A DNA stretch of 23,622 nt from Nemertoderma westbladi (GCA_032718475.1 JAUCBJ010001233.1:1-23622); one strand, 5' to 3'. Shown: positions 1 to 7,636, counted from the stretch's first letter. Program-made: numbers and translations. Notes: generated from the sequence alone by a model not told the origin.

Positions 1-1167
1 TTCCTCTATCCTTCTTTTCTTTATTTGTTCTTCTCGGACTCTAGTGAGGCGGAGTTTTTCATCACATTCAGCTTGGTTTGCAGCTAACATTTCGGCATCG
101 ATTGAGTCCAACACAAGCTTGGTTCCTTCACTATTAGGGGAAAGTCCAGACAGCCGTCTCCTCAACTCTTCGTCTCCTAGGAATCGCTGATAGTCGGACA
201 AATAAATGTCGATAGCGTCTCTAGTTCGCGGTTCCTCGGCGGCCTCTTCGCTTTTCGCTTGAGAAAGGGTGACATCAGTTGGTTCTTCATAGGTTGATCT
301 CTCAGCCAGCTGGGATTTCCACTGGGCCGTTTCCTGGACTTTGAGATCTACCCGATGTAACCAAGTTTTGACAGCAACCTGCAGCGACGTGTCTTGTCTT
401 CTTTTGGAAGTTTCCTCAAAGGCTGAGAGGATTAGTCGTATGCGTAGGGTTCTTTCGCGTATTTGATATAGTAACTCTTCCTGCTCTTGAGGTCCGTGAG
501 GTTGTCGAAACAGTTGTTCTTCCAATCGATCCAAGGATCCGAAGAATCCCTGCACATATCCTGCTGCCGACCTCTTCCAAACAGCTGGATCCATTGTATC
601 TTTAGCCACTCCCATCCTGTGTATATCTTCCCAAGTAGCCTCAGACAGATCCAACGGGAGTCCGAGTCCGGGAAAGTTCCATTGTGATTCAACAATAGAT
701 ATCAATTCTTCCCTGGCGTATCCCGCGTAATTGTCTTGGGTCGCTCGCTTATTCCTCGCCCAGTCGGCTTGATGTTCTTCAACCGCAATGAATATAGTAG
801 TTAGCACTACAGCAGGAAGGGTAAGAAGGGGGTCCGAGTAGACTGTAGCAGCCATCTGCACTCCGCCTTCGGGGGTCAGCTCTACAGTATCCGAACTGCT
901 GGAGCTATCGGATCGCTGGGAAGTAGGTTCTTGACCAAGATGTTGCTGCGATAGGACAACTGCCTCTTGGTCCCGTTTTACCTGTGCCCGAGTGCCTATG
1001 ATGGACCTATGGTGGACTAGCCTAGGGTCTGATACTACTGGAGGGATGACCTTTTTTACAGTAGGAGGTGAGCCGAACTCCTTTCTTATTCGCTCCACAC
1101 TCCTATCTGAATCACAAATAGTTGTATCGATCAGACTGTCTGACAGGTTTTGCTGAGTGTCAGACAT
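1..1167 (-). CDS. Unrecognised 389-codon open coding region, truncated by window edge
   Basis: Reading minus from ATG at 1167-1165, 389 codons are open to base 1 with no stop, so the 3' end lies outside the window. I do not recognise the family. The protein is hydrophilic. Residues 1-100 are low-complexity, with a serine run at about 87-92. A short hydrophobic stretch at about 113-129 (LLTLPAVVLTTIFIAV) looks too short and isolated to prove a membrane segment. Residues 210-260 and 355-389 are charged and likely helical or coiled-coil, ending in a basic patch (KKRR). There is no zinc knuckle, protease or polymerase motif in the visible part. A single long exon in repeat-rich DNA suggests a mobile-element Gag-like first ORF; a host gene is the alternative. 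Upstream is AT-rich noncoding DNA, and the LTR-like repeat A starts 2.1 kb away. An open frame this long contrasts with the decayed elements elsewhere in the window. That the ORF is coding is fairly sure; its function is unknown. Confidence 0.7.
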   Translation of the reverse strand, partial: MSDTQQNLSDSLIDTTICDSDRSVERIRKEFGSPPTVKKVIPPVVSDPRLVHHRSIIGTRAQVKRDQEAVVLSQQHLGQEPTSQRSDSSSSSDTVELTPEGGVQMAATVYSDPLLTLPAVVLTTIFIAVEEHQADWARNKRATQDNYAGYAREELISIVESQWNFPGLGLPLDLSEATWEDIHRMGVAKDTMDPAVWKRSAAGYVQGFFGSLDRLEEQLFRQPHGPQEQEELLYQIRERTLRIRLILSAFEETSKRRQDTSLQVAVKTWLHRVDLKVQETAQWKSQLAERSTYEEPTDVTLSQAKSEEAAEEPRTRDAIDIYLSDYQRFLGDEELRRRLSGLSPNSEGTKLVLDSIDAEMLAANQAECDEKLRLTRVREEQIKKRRIEE

Positions 1168-1302
1168 GTTTAGTTATACAGTTGAATATCTACTACTATA
1201 TTTTCAGTTAAAGCAAGTCTAGTAATTCAGTATGACCGCAAGCCTAGCGATTTATTACCGGTACCGTTACTCAGTGTAACGTGATATATATACAATATAT
1301 TA

Positions 1303-1550
1303 GAATACCGGTATGCTTATAATATATAAGTATTATTATAGACTAGATTTGTCACAGAGTACCGGTATGTAATTTAGCACAAATATATATATATATATAG
1401 TAGGCCTATAGTGAATACCGGTATACAGCTTACACTTATAGTATATAAGTATAATTATGAACTAGAATTAATTACAGAGTACCGGTATGATTTCAGCTCA
1501 AATTTATAGAGATAAATATAATAAGCCTATAGTGAGTACCGGTATGTCAA
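1303..1550. repeat. Tandem repeat, period about 110-121 bp, just over two copies
   Basis: Units begin GA(A/G)TACCGGTAT at 1303, 1413 and 1534. Each unit has a second TACCGGTAT about 60 bp in, an AT-rich stretch, then (G/A)CCTATAGTGA. The third copy is cut short after about 15 bp. The copies are diverged, so the duplication is not recent. Confidence 0.8.
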
Positions 1551-2480
1551 TTATTTTTAGAATAATTGAATTCCTGAATATTTTAAGGTTACTTAGCTAC
1601 TTTAACTTACTTTATTACCGTTATTTAAGTAGTAGTCCAACTGGTAGTAAGACCTAGTTGTTGTATGACAAGCCTACTATTTATAAATCGTTTGATTTGA
1701 TTTATAATATTTATATACCCGTTTAAATGGGTTTTTTGTCAATATTTGAAATAAATGTTATTATTTCTGGGGGAGTCACTACACAGAAGCTGTGCGCTCT
1801 CAGTGAAGTGCTATTTATTTGACACTAAAACTGATAATTCTAATTTACCTAAGTTACTTAATACTACAAATTACTTACGATATGGGTGAGATTAATTCTC
1901 TAATTAAACACAACAAAATATTACGTACGAAATTTTTAGGGTAATTTTACAGGAAGTCTACAAACCAGCCTAACAAAGGGTTAGAATTCTGGTTATTACA
2001 ACGGACAGGGTACTACGGTATTTGAAATAATAAGTAGTAGTAAATATATTGTACTGTCCAGATAGGAAAATACCACCGCCTGACGACCTATAACCGTATC
2101 GCTATAGGTACTACGTTATGTATCACGGATTGTTCCTACCCAGAAGCTAATAGAGCTAACGAATGTGCCTATCAACCACTTTACAACACAAATATACTGC
2201 CTACACTAATTACTTCGGAAAGCACTGTACACTAAACCCTAAATTAGGTACAAGTACCGGTATAACAAATAATCAGTAGTTAAATATACTTGAACAGTTA
2301 AAAGAACCACGGCATCTGCTGGAGTGACCGAAGCACAAAATCTCCAGTCTTTACCTACGCCGAGCAGCCCTGATGTAGTACCGGGGTTAGTTTAACTATA
2401 ACGGTATGTATAACAAGCACAATTACTGTAGGAATAAACTTGGGGACATGAATGTTGCGAATAATCGCATAAACTCTGAA

Positions 2481-3060
2481 TAATAAATATTACGCTACCC
2501 GTACAGAATACTCAAACAAATACAAACCAAACGCTGGCAAACTACTATCAAGCCTAAACAAACTACAGTATGTGCAGATTCTGAAACTGTTAGTTAGTAT
2601 GCGTTCTAACACGGTAGTACGACTTACTCTTTAAGAGGGGATTGACCTTACAGCTTATGGCTGCCCCAACTTACTAACGGCACTTTATCAGACCAACTCT
2701 ACACACGCAGCAATCCCTTCAGACCTAAAAATAGCTAGACAACAATCCAGCCTACAAAATATTTGAGTAATAACTATTACGGTACCTGAACAGACCACAC
2801 AAACAAACACAGGCTAAAACACTGGCAGACTACGATCAAGCCTAAATAAACTACAGTATATGCAGATTCTGAAACTGTTAGTTAGTATGCGTTCTAACAC
2901 GGTAGTACGACTTATTCTTTAAGAGGGGATTGACCTTCAGCATATGGCTGCCCCAACTTACTAACGGCACTTTATCAGACCAACTCTACACACACCGTAA
3001 TCTCTCCAAACTCAACAACAGTCAGACAGCAGCTCAGCCTACAATTATCTGAACAATCTG
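2481..3060. repeat. Tandem repeat, period about 287-288 bp, two copies
   Basis: Copy 1 starts near 2481 and copy 2 near 2768. Matching landmarks are AACTACAGTA (2561 and 2849), a shared block from GCAGATTCTG through CGGTAGTACGACTTA, TTTAAGAGGGGATTGACCTT, and GGCTGCCCCAACTTACTAAC. The central 150 bp are almost identical and the flanks more diverged. I see no coding function. Confidence 0.85.
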
Positions 3061-3327
3061 AGCAGGGTCACACGCCTTCTGCTCAATATTAGCCTACTAG
3101 TAAATAAAACTGACAGAAATAGACCTAAGTAAAATCCCAATAAAAACCAGGCGTCCCCGATTTAATATCGAGACCTACCGGTATACAATAATCAAAATCG
3201 AATAATACTAAATGTATTTGTACAGCAGTACCGGTTAGGACAGTTGGGCCTACAGACCTACAGAAATACCGGTTACTACGGTATTTTGCAACCTTATTGC
3301 CTACTGCAATAAGATCATAACTGTTAC

Positions 3328-4460
3328 TGTTCGCGCTTTTGAAGACCTTTAGCAGTTTAACCTGCCAAAATTTATATGTCTTTTAGTTAATTAACACACC
3401 TTTAGCATACGACAATATTTTATGCTAATAAACAAAACATTAGCCGAAGCCAGCCCATGCGCGATCATTCACCCGATGGATCTACACCCGGGAGGCTGAA
3501 TTCGGATGCTTAGATTTTATTATTGCAGTGTAAGGTTGCAGTGTAAGCCTACTGTATTATTCGATTGATCGCTAATATGTAATTTCTGACAGATATTATT
3601 AACTTTCGGGAAATATTAACAGTTCCTTTAGGACGTGGCGCTCTATCTATTTAAACAGAGCTAGGACTTATACTAAACGCAACGATAAGGCTTATGATTA
3701 AAGTATAAGTCGCATTCTTTAGGAAATGCTTTGTTACCAGTCACATCACACTCACAATCATGCACACTATTCTGCCGACCGTCAGTATATTTGATCACAC
3801 ATAAAGAGAACAGCAATTGACTCAGGTAGTGTCTACTAAATAACATTAGATTCAATACACACCACATTGATATAAATCGCAATTGTTATATATAGCCTGT
3901 CTCTCTAACCTGTAGTGTATCAAGAAATTGGGAAATTTGGGTGATTTATCAATATTCTCCAAATGACAATATTTCATCAACAAATCGATACAATTAATAA
4001 CTGACGGTAAATAGCAGTACAAACAATATGATTAGTGCAGTTAAATTAAGTGAGGTAACACCGCCGGTAACAGTTATACTTTCTATAATCTAAGCAGTTT
4101 TACTAGAGTTGTTCCAAAAGCCGGTGTTATGGCGAAAAATGGGAACACAATAACAGAAACATGTGACTACTACCACTATACGAGTATACCAAAAACCCTT
4201 ATTCCACGAAGCCCCGTTCAACACAGAGGATGAGTATAGAGATAGGAAATTCAGTTCAGTAGCGCTGGGATAGGTCGAAATCAACGCCTACGCAAATTCT
4301 ATTGGCCGACACGAACAGCAAGGCTAAGGCAACCTCTCTAAGCTAGTTGGCCGATTAAACTGAGCCCAGATATCTCCGTACAGCACATCAGCCAATAAGC
4401 TGGTAGCTTGCACTATTTTAGTTATAAATCCCTTTGAGAGTATTCTAGCGACTGGGGGGG
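3328..4460. repeat. Dispersed LTR-like repeat, copy A
   Basis: Clear homology to 12208-13230 begins abruptly at TGTTCGCGC. Landmarks in order are the GACCTTTAGCAGTTTAACCTG block, CATTAGCCGAAGCCAG, GCGCGATCATTCACCC, TACTGTATTATTCGATTGATCG, ATTAACAGTTCCTTTAGGAC, and CTGCCGACCGTCA. Homology is good to about 4030 and patchy to about 4460 (the GAGTATT(C)TAGCG landmark). The sharp TG start, the length near 1.1 kb and promoter-like CCAAT and TATA motifs resemble an LTR. Orientation is unresolved. It could instead be another kind of repeat or a segmental duplication. Confidence 0.65.
3673..3882 (-). CDS. Small cysteine-containing ORF inside repeat A (69 aa)
   Basis: ATG at 3882 gives 69 residues with cysteines at 8, 28, 43, 45, 57 and 68 and a hydrophobic N-terminal half. 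No family is recognised. The equivalent segment of repeat B (12542-12706) is also open in the same frame. It keeps the shared core (K-x-x-D-G-R-Q-x-S-V, then N-K-A-x-P-K-E-C-D-x-Y), and the one length difference between them is three whole codons, as expected if the peptide were selected. The N-terminal part before the shared Met-Leu-Phe differs, and copy B stops ten residues earlier. It could be an ORF carried by the repeat, an exon captured by it, or chance. No RNA-level signal is visible. Confidence 0.35.
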   Translation of the reverse strand: MRFISMWCVLNLMLFSRHYLSQLLFSLCVIKYTDGRQNSVHDCECDVTGNKAFPKECDLYFNHKPYRCV

Positions 4461-5207
4461 AACTGGCCAGCAAAGGCAAACGTATCAGTTATCCCACAAA
4501 AGCTTTTACATAGTATATAATAAAAAATTCACTCTGAAAAATTAACTCTGAAAATTTATTCACCCTCTCTTACTCAAAAATCTAGAATTATCTACAATTC
4601 TCAATACAATTCTTCAATTTTCTACAATTATCTAATAACGTGGCGTGTAATATGTGACGAGTTTTTTTTGGCTGTTTATTTTATTTTGAAAAATACATAG
4701 CCGAAACTAATATTATCATTAAAAACAGAGAAATATCATTATTATACAATATCGAATTTATGAAAAAGTATCAGCAAGCGTGATAATAAAGAATATCGCG
4801 CTTGCTGTTTCTTTCATCCTTTCATCGCGTTTCCCTAAATCAATTCCATTTAATATATAATTTATTGAAGTATTATCGCGTCGTTGAGTTTACGTAACAT
4901 CTGAAACATTATTTTACGACCAAGAAGGTTTTATTATTAAAGGAAGGAATATATACAGATCCTATTGGTGGTCGAACGGTACCGTACAGTTTGCAGGCAA
5001 TGAGCTTTCTACTACTGACGTTCTCCGAGCCAAAATCCAATAAGTTCTTTACATAAAGGTTAAACATAAAACAGCGTGGGATAGTATCTCTTGGCTGTTA
5101 CCTGTAATGAAGAGAGGTCGCCACATTAACTTCAAAACCCAAATGCTTTCTATATGCACTATATGCTACCCCTTTCTTTAACCCCCCCCCCCCCCCCCCC
5201 TTCCCCA
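4461..5207. other. Noncoding region with a short hairpin and a poly-C run
   Basis: No gene is supported. It contains an inverted repeat AGCAAGCG / CGCTTGCT near 4773-4806 (8-bp arms, about 18-base loop) and an uninterrupted run of 19 C at 5182-5200. The rest is AT-rich single-copy DNA as far as I can see. Confidence 0.6.
5182..5200. repeat. Poly-C tract (19 C)
   Basis: A homopolymer run of C (G on the minus strand) lies just upstream of the MITE-like repeat cluster. Long G runs can form quadruplex or i-motif structures. Its length may also be unreliable in assembly. Confidence 0.9.
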
Positions 5208-5356
5208 ATACAATGCTGTAATGTCCTCTAAAGTTGTGAAGTGCTAAATAACAACTCGCTGTTAATACTAACGGCGTTGAGTAATGTTACTATTTTGGAA
5301 TAAAGTACTTTGCAACAAAGTATGTATGTAGTTTTATTCCAAAATTGTAACATTAC
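5208..5356. repeat. MITE-like repeat unit P, first copy, ending in a foldback
   Basis: Unit P (5208-5304) recurs at 5698-5794 and, split by an RTE insertion, at 6038-6280. Landmarks are CTGTAATGTCCTCTAAAGTTG, AACTCGCTGTTAATACTAACGG and TTTTGGAATAAA. The last 24 bp (5281-5304) form an inverted repeat with 5333-5356 with one mismatch and a 28-base loop. This looks like the terminal inverted repeat of a foldback or MITE-type DNA transposon. No transposase is present. Confidence 0.7.
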
Positions 5357-5596
5357 GAAATGATTGTATATAGATTATAAGTAATAGAAACTGCACAAAT
5401 TAAATTTAGTTGCTGTATAAATAAATGTAAAAATGACATAAATTATGTTATAAATAAGTTAGCTTATATTTATGGTGGCATTTGGAACCATGTTAATAGT
5501 TTATAGCTACTGGTTATTAATAGCTACCGGTAGGTAATGCAGTAGGCCTATCTGGCTGTCAGCCAATTAATAATAAATACCACCTATTGTTAATGT

Positions 5597-5693
5597 GGTA
5601 ACCAATGACGCCGTAACTTTACAGCTCGCCGTCATTGGTTACCTCATAAACAAGGGACATTTACAACACCAATACAATACTAAATGTACAGGC
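5597..5693. repeat. MITE-like repeat unit Q, first copy, with a perfect hairpin
   Basis: GGTAACCAATGACG at 5597-5610 pairs perfectly with CGTCATTGGTTACC ending at 5644. The unit continues with a GGGACATTTACAACACC block and recurs at 5941-6036. The tail GGACATTACA of the second copy is the reverse complement of the head of unit P, so Q and P together look like termini of non-autonomous DNA transposons. Confidence 0.7.
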
Positions 5694-5697
5694 TAAA

Positions 5698-5794
5698 TAC
5701 AATGCTGTAATGTCCTCTAAAGTTGCCAAGTGCTAAATAACAACTCGCTGTTAATACTAACGGCGTTGAGTAATGTTACAATTTTGGAATAAAA
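5698..5794. repeat. MITE-like repeat unit P, second copy
   Basis: It is nearly identical to 5208-5304 (CTGTAATGTCCTCTAAAGTTG through TTTTGGAATAAA). It lies directly upstream of the polypyrimidine tract of the Rho-like exon. Confidence 0.75.
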
Positions 5795-5840
5795 TTATTT
5801 TTTGAACATCGAATAATTGTAAGTTAATTTTTTCTTTTAG

Positions 5841-5928
5841 GTTTACGCGCCGACGATGTTTGAAGTTTATACTCGGACATTCCCAGTCGATAAACAATCC
5901 ATTGCAATCACGGTGTGGGATAATTCAG
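5841..5928 (+). CDS. Single exon of a Rho-family small GTPase (switch I to DxxG)
   Basis: A pyrimidine-rich acceptor (TTTTTTCTTTTAG) ends at 5840 and a CAG|GTAAAA donor follows at 5929. The 88-bp exon encodes 29 residues plus one base. VYAPTMFEVY matches the Rho effector loop (family consensus Y-x-P-T-V-F-E-N-Y), with the conserved switch I threonine. The exon ends WDNS plus the first G of glycine, i.e. the G3 motif D-x-x-G (usually WDTAG, or WDTSG in Rnd proteins). Both boundaries fall at sensible points in the domain and the frame is open throughout. The P-loop exon and downstream exons are not visible in the window, so this is either one exon of a gene with long introns or an orphan exon. 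The protein would be a membrane-associated cytoskeletal switch if functional. It sits inside the tandem duplication of MITE-like repeats, and a truncated second copy lies at 6328. Recognition is good; activity is uncertain. Confidence 0.7.
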
Positions 5929-5940
5929 GTAAAAATAAAA

Positions 5941-6280
5941 CAATGACGCCGTAACTTTACAGCTCGCCATCATTGGTTACCGATTAAAAACAGGGGACAT
6001 TACAACACCAATACAATACTAAATGTACAGGCCAATCAATACAATACTGTAATGACCTCTAATGTCAAATGCAAATGTAAATGGAAATGCAAATGTCATG
6101 GGTGATAGGGAGTTGTGGCGGTGCAATTTTGTCGATAAGCCGGCACAGCATTCTTAAAAATGCAGCTGCAACGCAGCATGCCGATCCTAGTAGTAGTAGA
6201 CCTCTAATGTTGTAAAGTGCTAAATAACAACTCGCTGTTAATACTAACGGCGTTGAGTAATGTTACATTTTTGGAATAAA
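5941..6280. repeat. Second copy of Q plus P units, split by an RTE insertion
   Basis: Q recurs at 5941-6036 and P at 6038-6280, interrupted by the RTE insertion at 6066-6198. With the following exon copy this is a tandem duplicate of 5602-5885. The order Q-P-acceptor-exon is the same in both copies, so the whole module was duplicated rather than each part inserting separately. Confidence 0.75.
6066..6198 (+). mobile_element. RTE-like LINE 3' end, 5'-truncated, in a MITE-like repeat
   Basis: Homologous to the last 118 bp or so of the RTE fragments at 8064-8332 and 21782-22261 (codes for the end of the RT protein, then GCATGCCGATCC and (TAG)n). It is flanked by a perfect 12-bp target-site duplication GACCTCTAATGT at 6054-6065 and 6199-6210. 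The first 24 bases are an AAATG(C/T)-type stutter, a common 5' junction artefact of target-primed reverse transcription. Confidence 0.85.
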
Positions 6281-6327
6281 GGTATTTTTTGAATATCGAA
6301 TAATTGTAAGTTAATTTTTTCTTTTAG

Positions 6328-6373
6328 GCTTTCGCGCCGACAATGTTTGAAGTTTACACTCGGACATTCCCAG
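6328..6373 (+). pseudogene. Truncated duplicate of the Rho-like exon
   Basis: The polypyrimidine tract and acceptor (ending at 6327) and the first 46 bases of the exon are duplicated. They read AFAPTMFEVYTRTFP, with V-to-A and Y-to-F at the first two positions. Similarity stops abruptly after CATTCCCAG, followed by an A/T run and an in-frame stop. There is no G3 motif and no donor, so this copy cannot replace the first exon. If spliced it would act as a poison exon. Confidence 0.65.
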
Positions 6374-6518
6374 GAAAAAAATTTTTCGTTCTGTAATCAT
6401 ATTATAAAGTGCGACCTGATTTAGGTCTAGTCAGTATTCAATTATGTGTTTTTATGTTGTATATTAATATTACAGTGTTAAAAGTCATCGATTTCTTCAA
6501 CCTCAGTATATTACAGTG

Positions 6519-6647
6519 TTAAAAGTCATCGATTTCTCCAACCTCATCCATTTGATCAACCTCATTCATTTGATCAACCTCAATCTCATAGAAATCTCTC
6601 GCCGTCTTCGGGTAGTGTTTCTTACTCGGTTTCCTAGCGAATTTCAT
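6519..6647 (-). CDS. Short acidic-tailed ORF (42 aa), possible terminal exon
   Basis: ATG at 6647 gives 42 residues. A basic start (MKFARKPSKKHYP) is followed by an acidic, internally repeated end (E-V-D-Q-M-N-E-V-D-Q-M-D-E-V) finishing G-E-I-D-D-F before TAA. The coding end is itself tandemly duplicated downstream: 6472-6510 again reads E-I-D-D-F-stop. An AG directly before the in-frame codon upstream of ATG would accept splicing in the phase left by the EF-hand exon at 7482-7636 on the same strand, but it has no polypyrimidine tract. No family is recognised. It may be the last exon of that gene or simple-sequence chance. Confidence 0.25.
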   Translation of the reverse strand: MKFARKPSKKHYPKTARDFYEIEVDQMNEVDQMDEVGEIDDF

Positions 6648-6785
6648 ATTCGCTTCAACCACATATCACTAGTAATCGCATCTCCTATAATTAAAGTATT
6701 TTATGTTTAATATGTAGGTCTTATGTTTATTAAATCTGCATATACTGTAGTTTATTAATCAGTTATATTTAAGTATTTAAGATAG

Positions 6786-6806
6786 CCCCCCCCCCCCCCC
6801 CCCCCC
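6786..6806. repeat. Poly-C tract (21 C)
   Basis: This is a second long homopolymer of C, lying just beyond the 3' (A-rich) end of the SINE at 6853-7118. It has the same structural and assembly caveats as the tract at 5182. Confidence 0.9.
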
Positions 6807-6852
6807 TTCAATAATTTTAACTTTTCTTTTATGACGTTTTTTTTTCTTACAT

Positions 6853-7118
6853 ATTGAATGGGAGAATCTTTTAGGCTCGTTAAGCCAAGGAATGCCTGTT
6901 CACTACCATGGGTGATCTTCCACAGTAAACCCTTCCACTCTGTTTCCCAAGTTGCCTTGGTTCCCATTTATCGACCACTGAAGGATGAAAGCCGGGGTTG
7001 GGCTAGGCTGCAGCATTTAAAGCACTGTGCCCAAACAGTGCTGCCCCATCTAGGGATCGAACCCGGGCTCCCTAATCGGAAGCACAGTAATGTCACCACT
7101 AGACCAAGCTACTGCTGA
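6853..7118 (-). mobile_element. tRNA-derived SINE
   Basis: Read on the minus strand, an A box TGGTCTAGTGG (7096-7106) and a B box GGTTCGATCCC (7053-7063) are correctly spaced as an internal RNA polymerase III promoter. A tRNA-unrelated body follows (GGCAGCACTGTTTGGGCACA), then one monomer of the 63-bp sequence amplified at 8380-10170. The 3' end is TAACGAGCC, AAGATT, CCCATTCA and an A run. It is about 265 bp long, usual for a SINE. SINEs encode no protein and move with LINE machinery. I see no clear target-site duplication. Confidence 0.8.
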
Positions 7119-7481
7119 TCTTACATATTATATATCTAACAGTATATAACTACTATATATCAAATCTATTAGACATACAGTTACAGTAGTGCACTTATAG
7201 TATATTGAATGAAGCGATATGATGGCGAGTGAAGCGAGCAGAGATAATATACTCCCATATTTTAGCTTTTGACACACGTCCTGTAAATACTGACTTTTCA
7301 TTGATTTTATCTATTTTTACAAGAACTTTTCCCTGGCATTTCAGCGCCCCTGGGTGAGTGCGCCCGGGGGAACATCCCCCCCCCATCGCTACGCCTCTGG
7401 CTAGCTTCGACGAAATAGTGATTGACACAACGACAATTTGTGGATTTCCAACCAACAATATCAATTTAGCCATTAACTCAC

Positions 7482-7636
7482 CTCCGCCTTGTTCCTCTAC
7501 TATGCTCTTGGCGAGTTCGTATATACCATGGAAGTATTCGACAGTACTCTCTACCTCGTCAATATACACCGTATCATCTCCATTCACGTCCCAGTCCTCA
7601 AACACGTGATAATCTGGATCCCGTGCGTAACATGTT
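7482..7636 (-). CDS. Exon encoding a canonical EF-hand
   Basis: On the minus strand an acceptor (ACTAATTCGTAG) precedes 7636 and a consensus donor GAG|GTGAGT begins the intron at 7481. The 155-bp exon has one leading base, 51 codons and one trailing base, all open. Residues 16-27 form a complete 12-position calcium loop, DVNGDDTVYIDE: Asp at 1, Asn at 3, Asp at 5, hydrophobic Val at 8, Glu at 12. It is flanked by the helices YHVFEDW and VESTVEYF expected of an EF-hand. The rest (ELAKSIVEEQGG) is helical and acidic. I cannot name the protein; other exons are not certain, although the small ORF at 6519-6647 has a compatible phase. The first 31 bases of the exon and its acceptor lie inside the 59-bp tandem repeat, so several equivalent acceptors exist upstream. 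Confidence 0.7.

Larger units (their letters stand above)
1168..3327. other. AT-rich noncoding region with tandem repeats
   Basis: I see no supported gene here. The stretch is AT-rich, holds the two tandem-repeat blocks listed separately, and has many ACCGGT cores, usually as TACCGGTA (near 1258, 1306, 1366, 1416, 1487, 1537, 2256, 3177). It could be the promoter and leader of the minus-strand ORF at 1-1167, or the leader of an LTR element that starts in repeat A. Confidence 0.6.

Noticed and set aside
432-695. 87-codon minus-strand ORF and 66-codon plus-strand ORF near the left edge
   Set aside because: Out-of-frame shadows of the open 389-codon minus-strand frame.
4090-4284. 64-codon minus-strand ORF in repeat A
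   Set aside because: Not preserved in repeat B and no recognisable features.
7053-7106. A functional tRNA gene on the minus strand
   Set aside because: A and B boxes are present, but no full cloverleaf with pairing acceptor stem is seen and a SINE body follows directly.
6858-7118. 86-codon plus-strand ORF
   Set aside because: Lies entirely within the antisense of the SINE; no coding signal.
7358-7609. Plus-strand 83-codon ORF
   Set aside because: Antisense shadow of the EF-hand exon, which has splice sites and a complete calcium loop.
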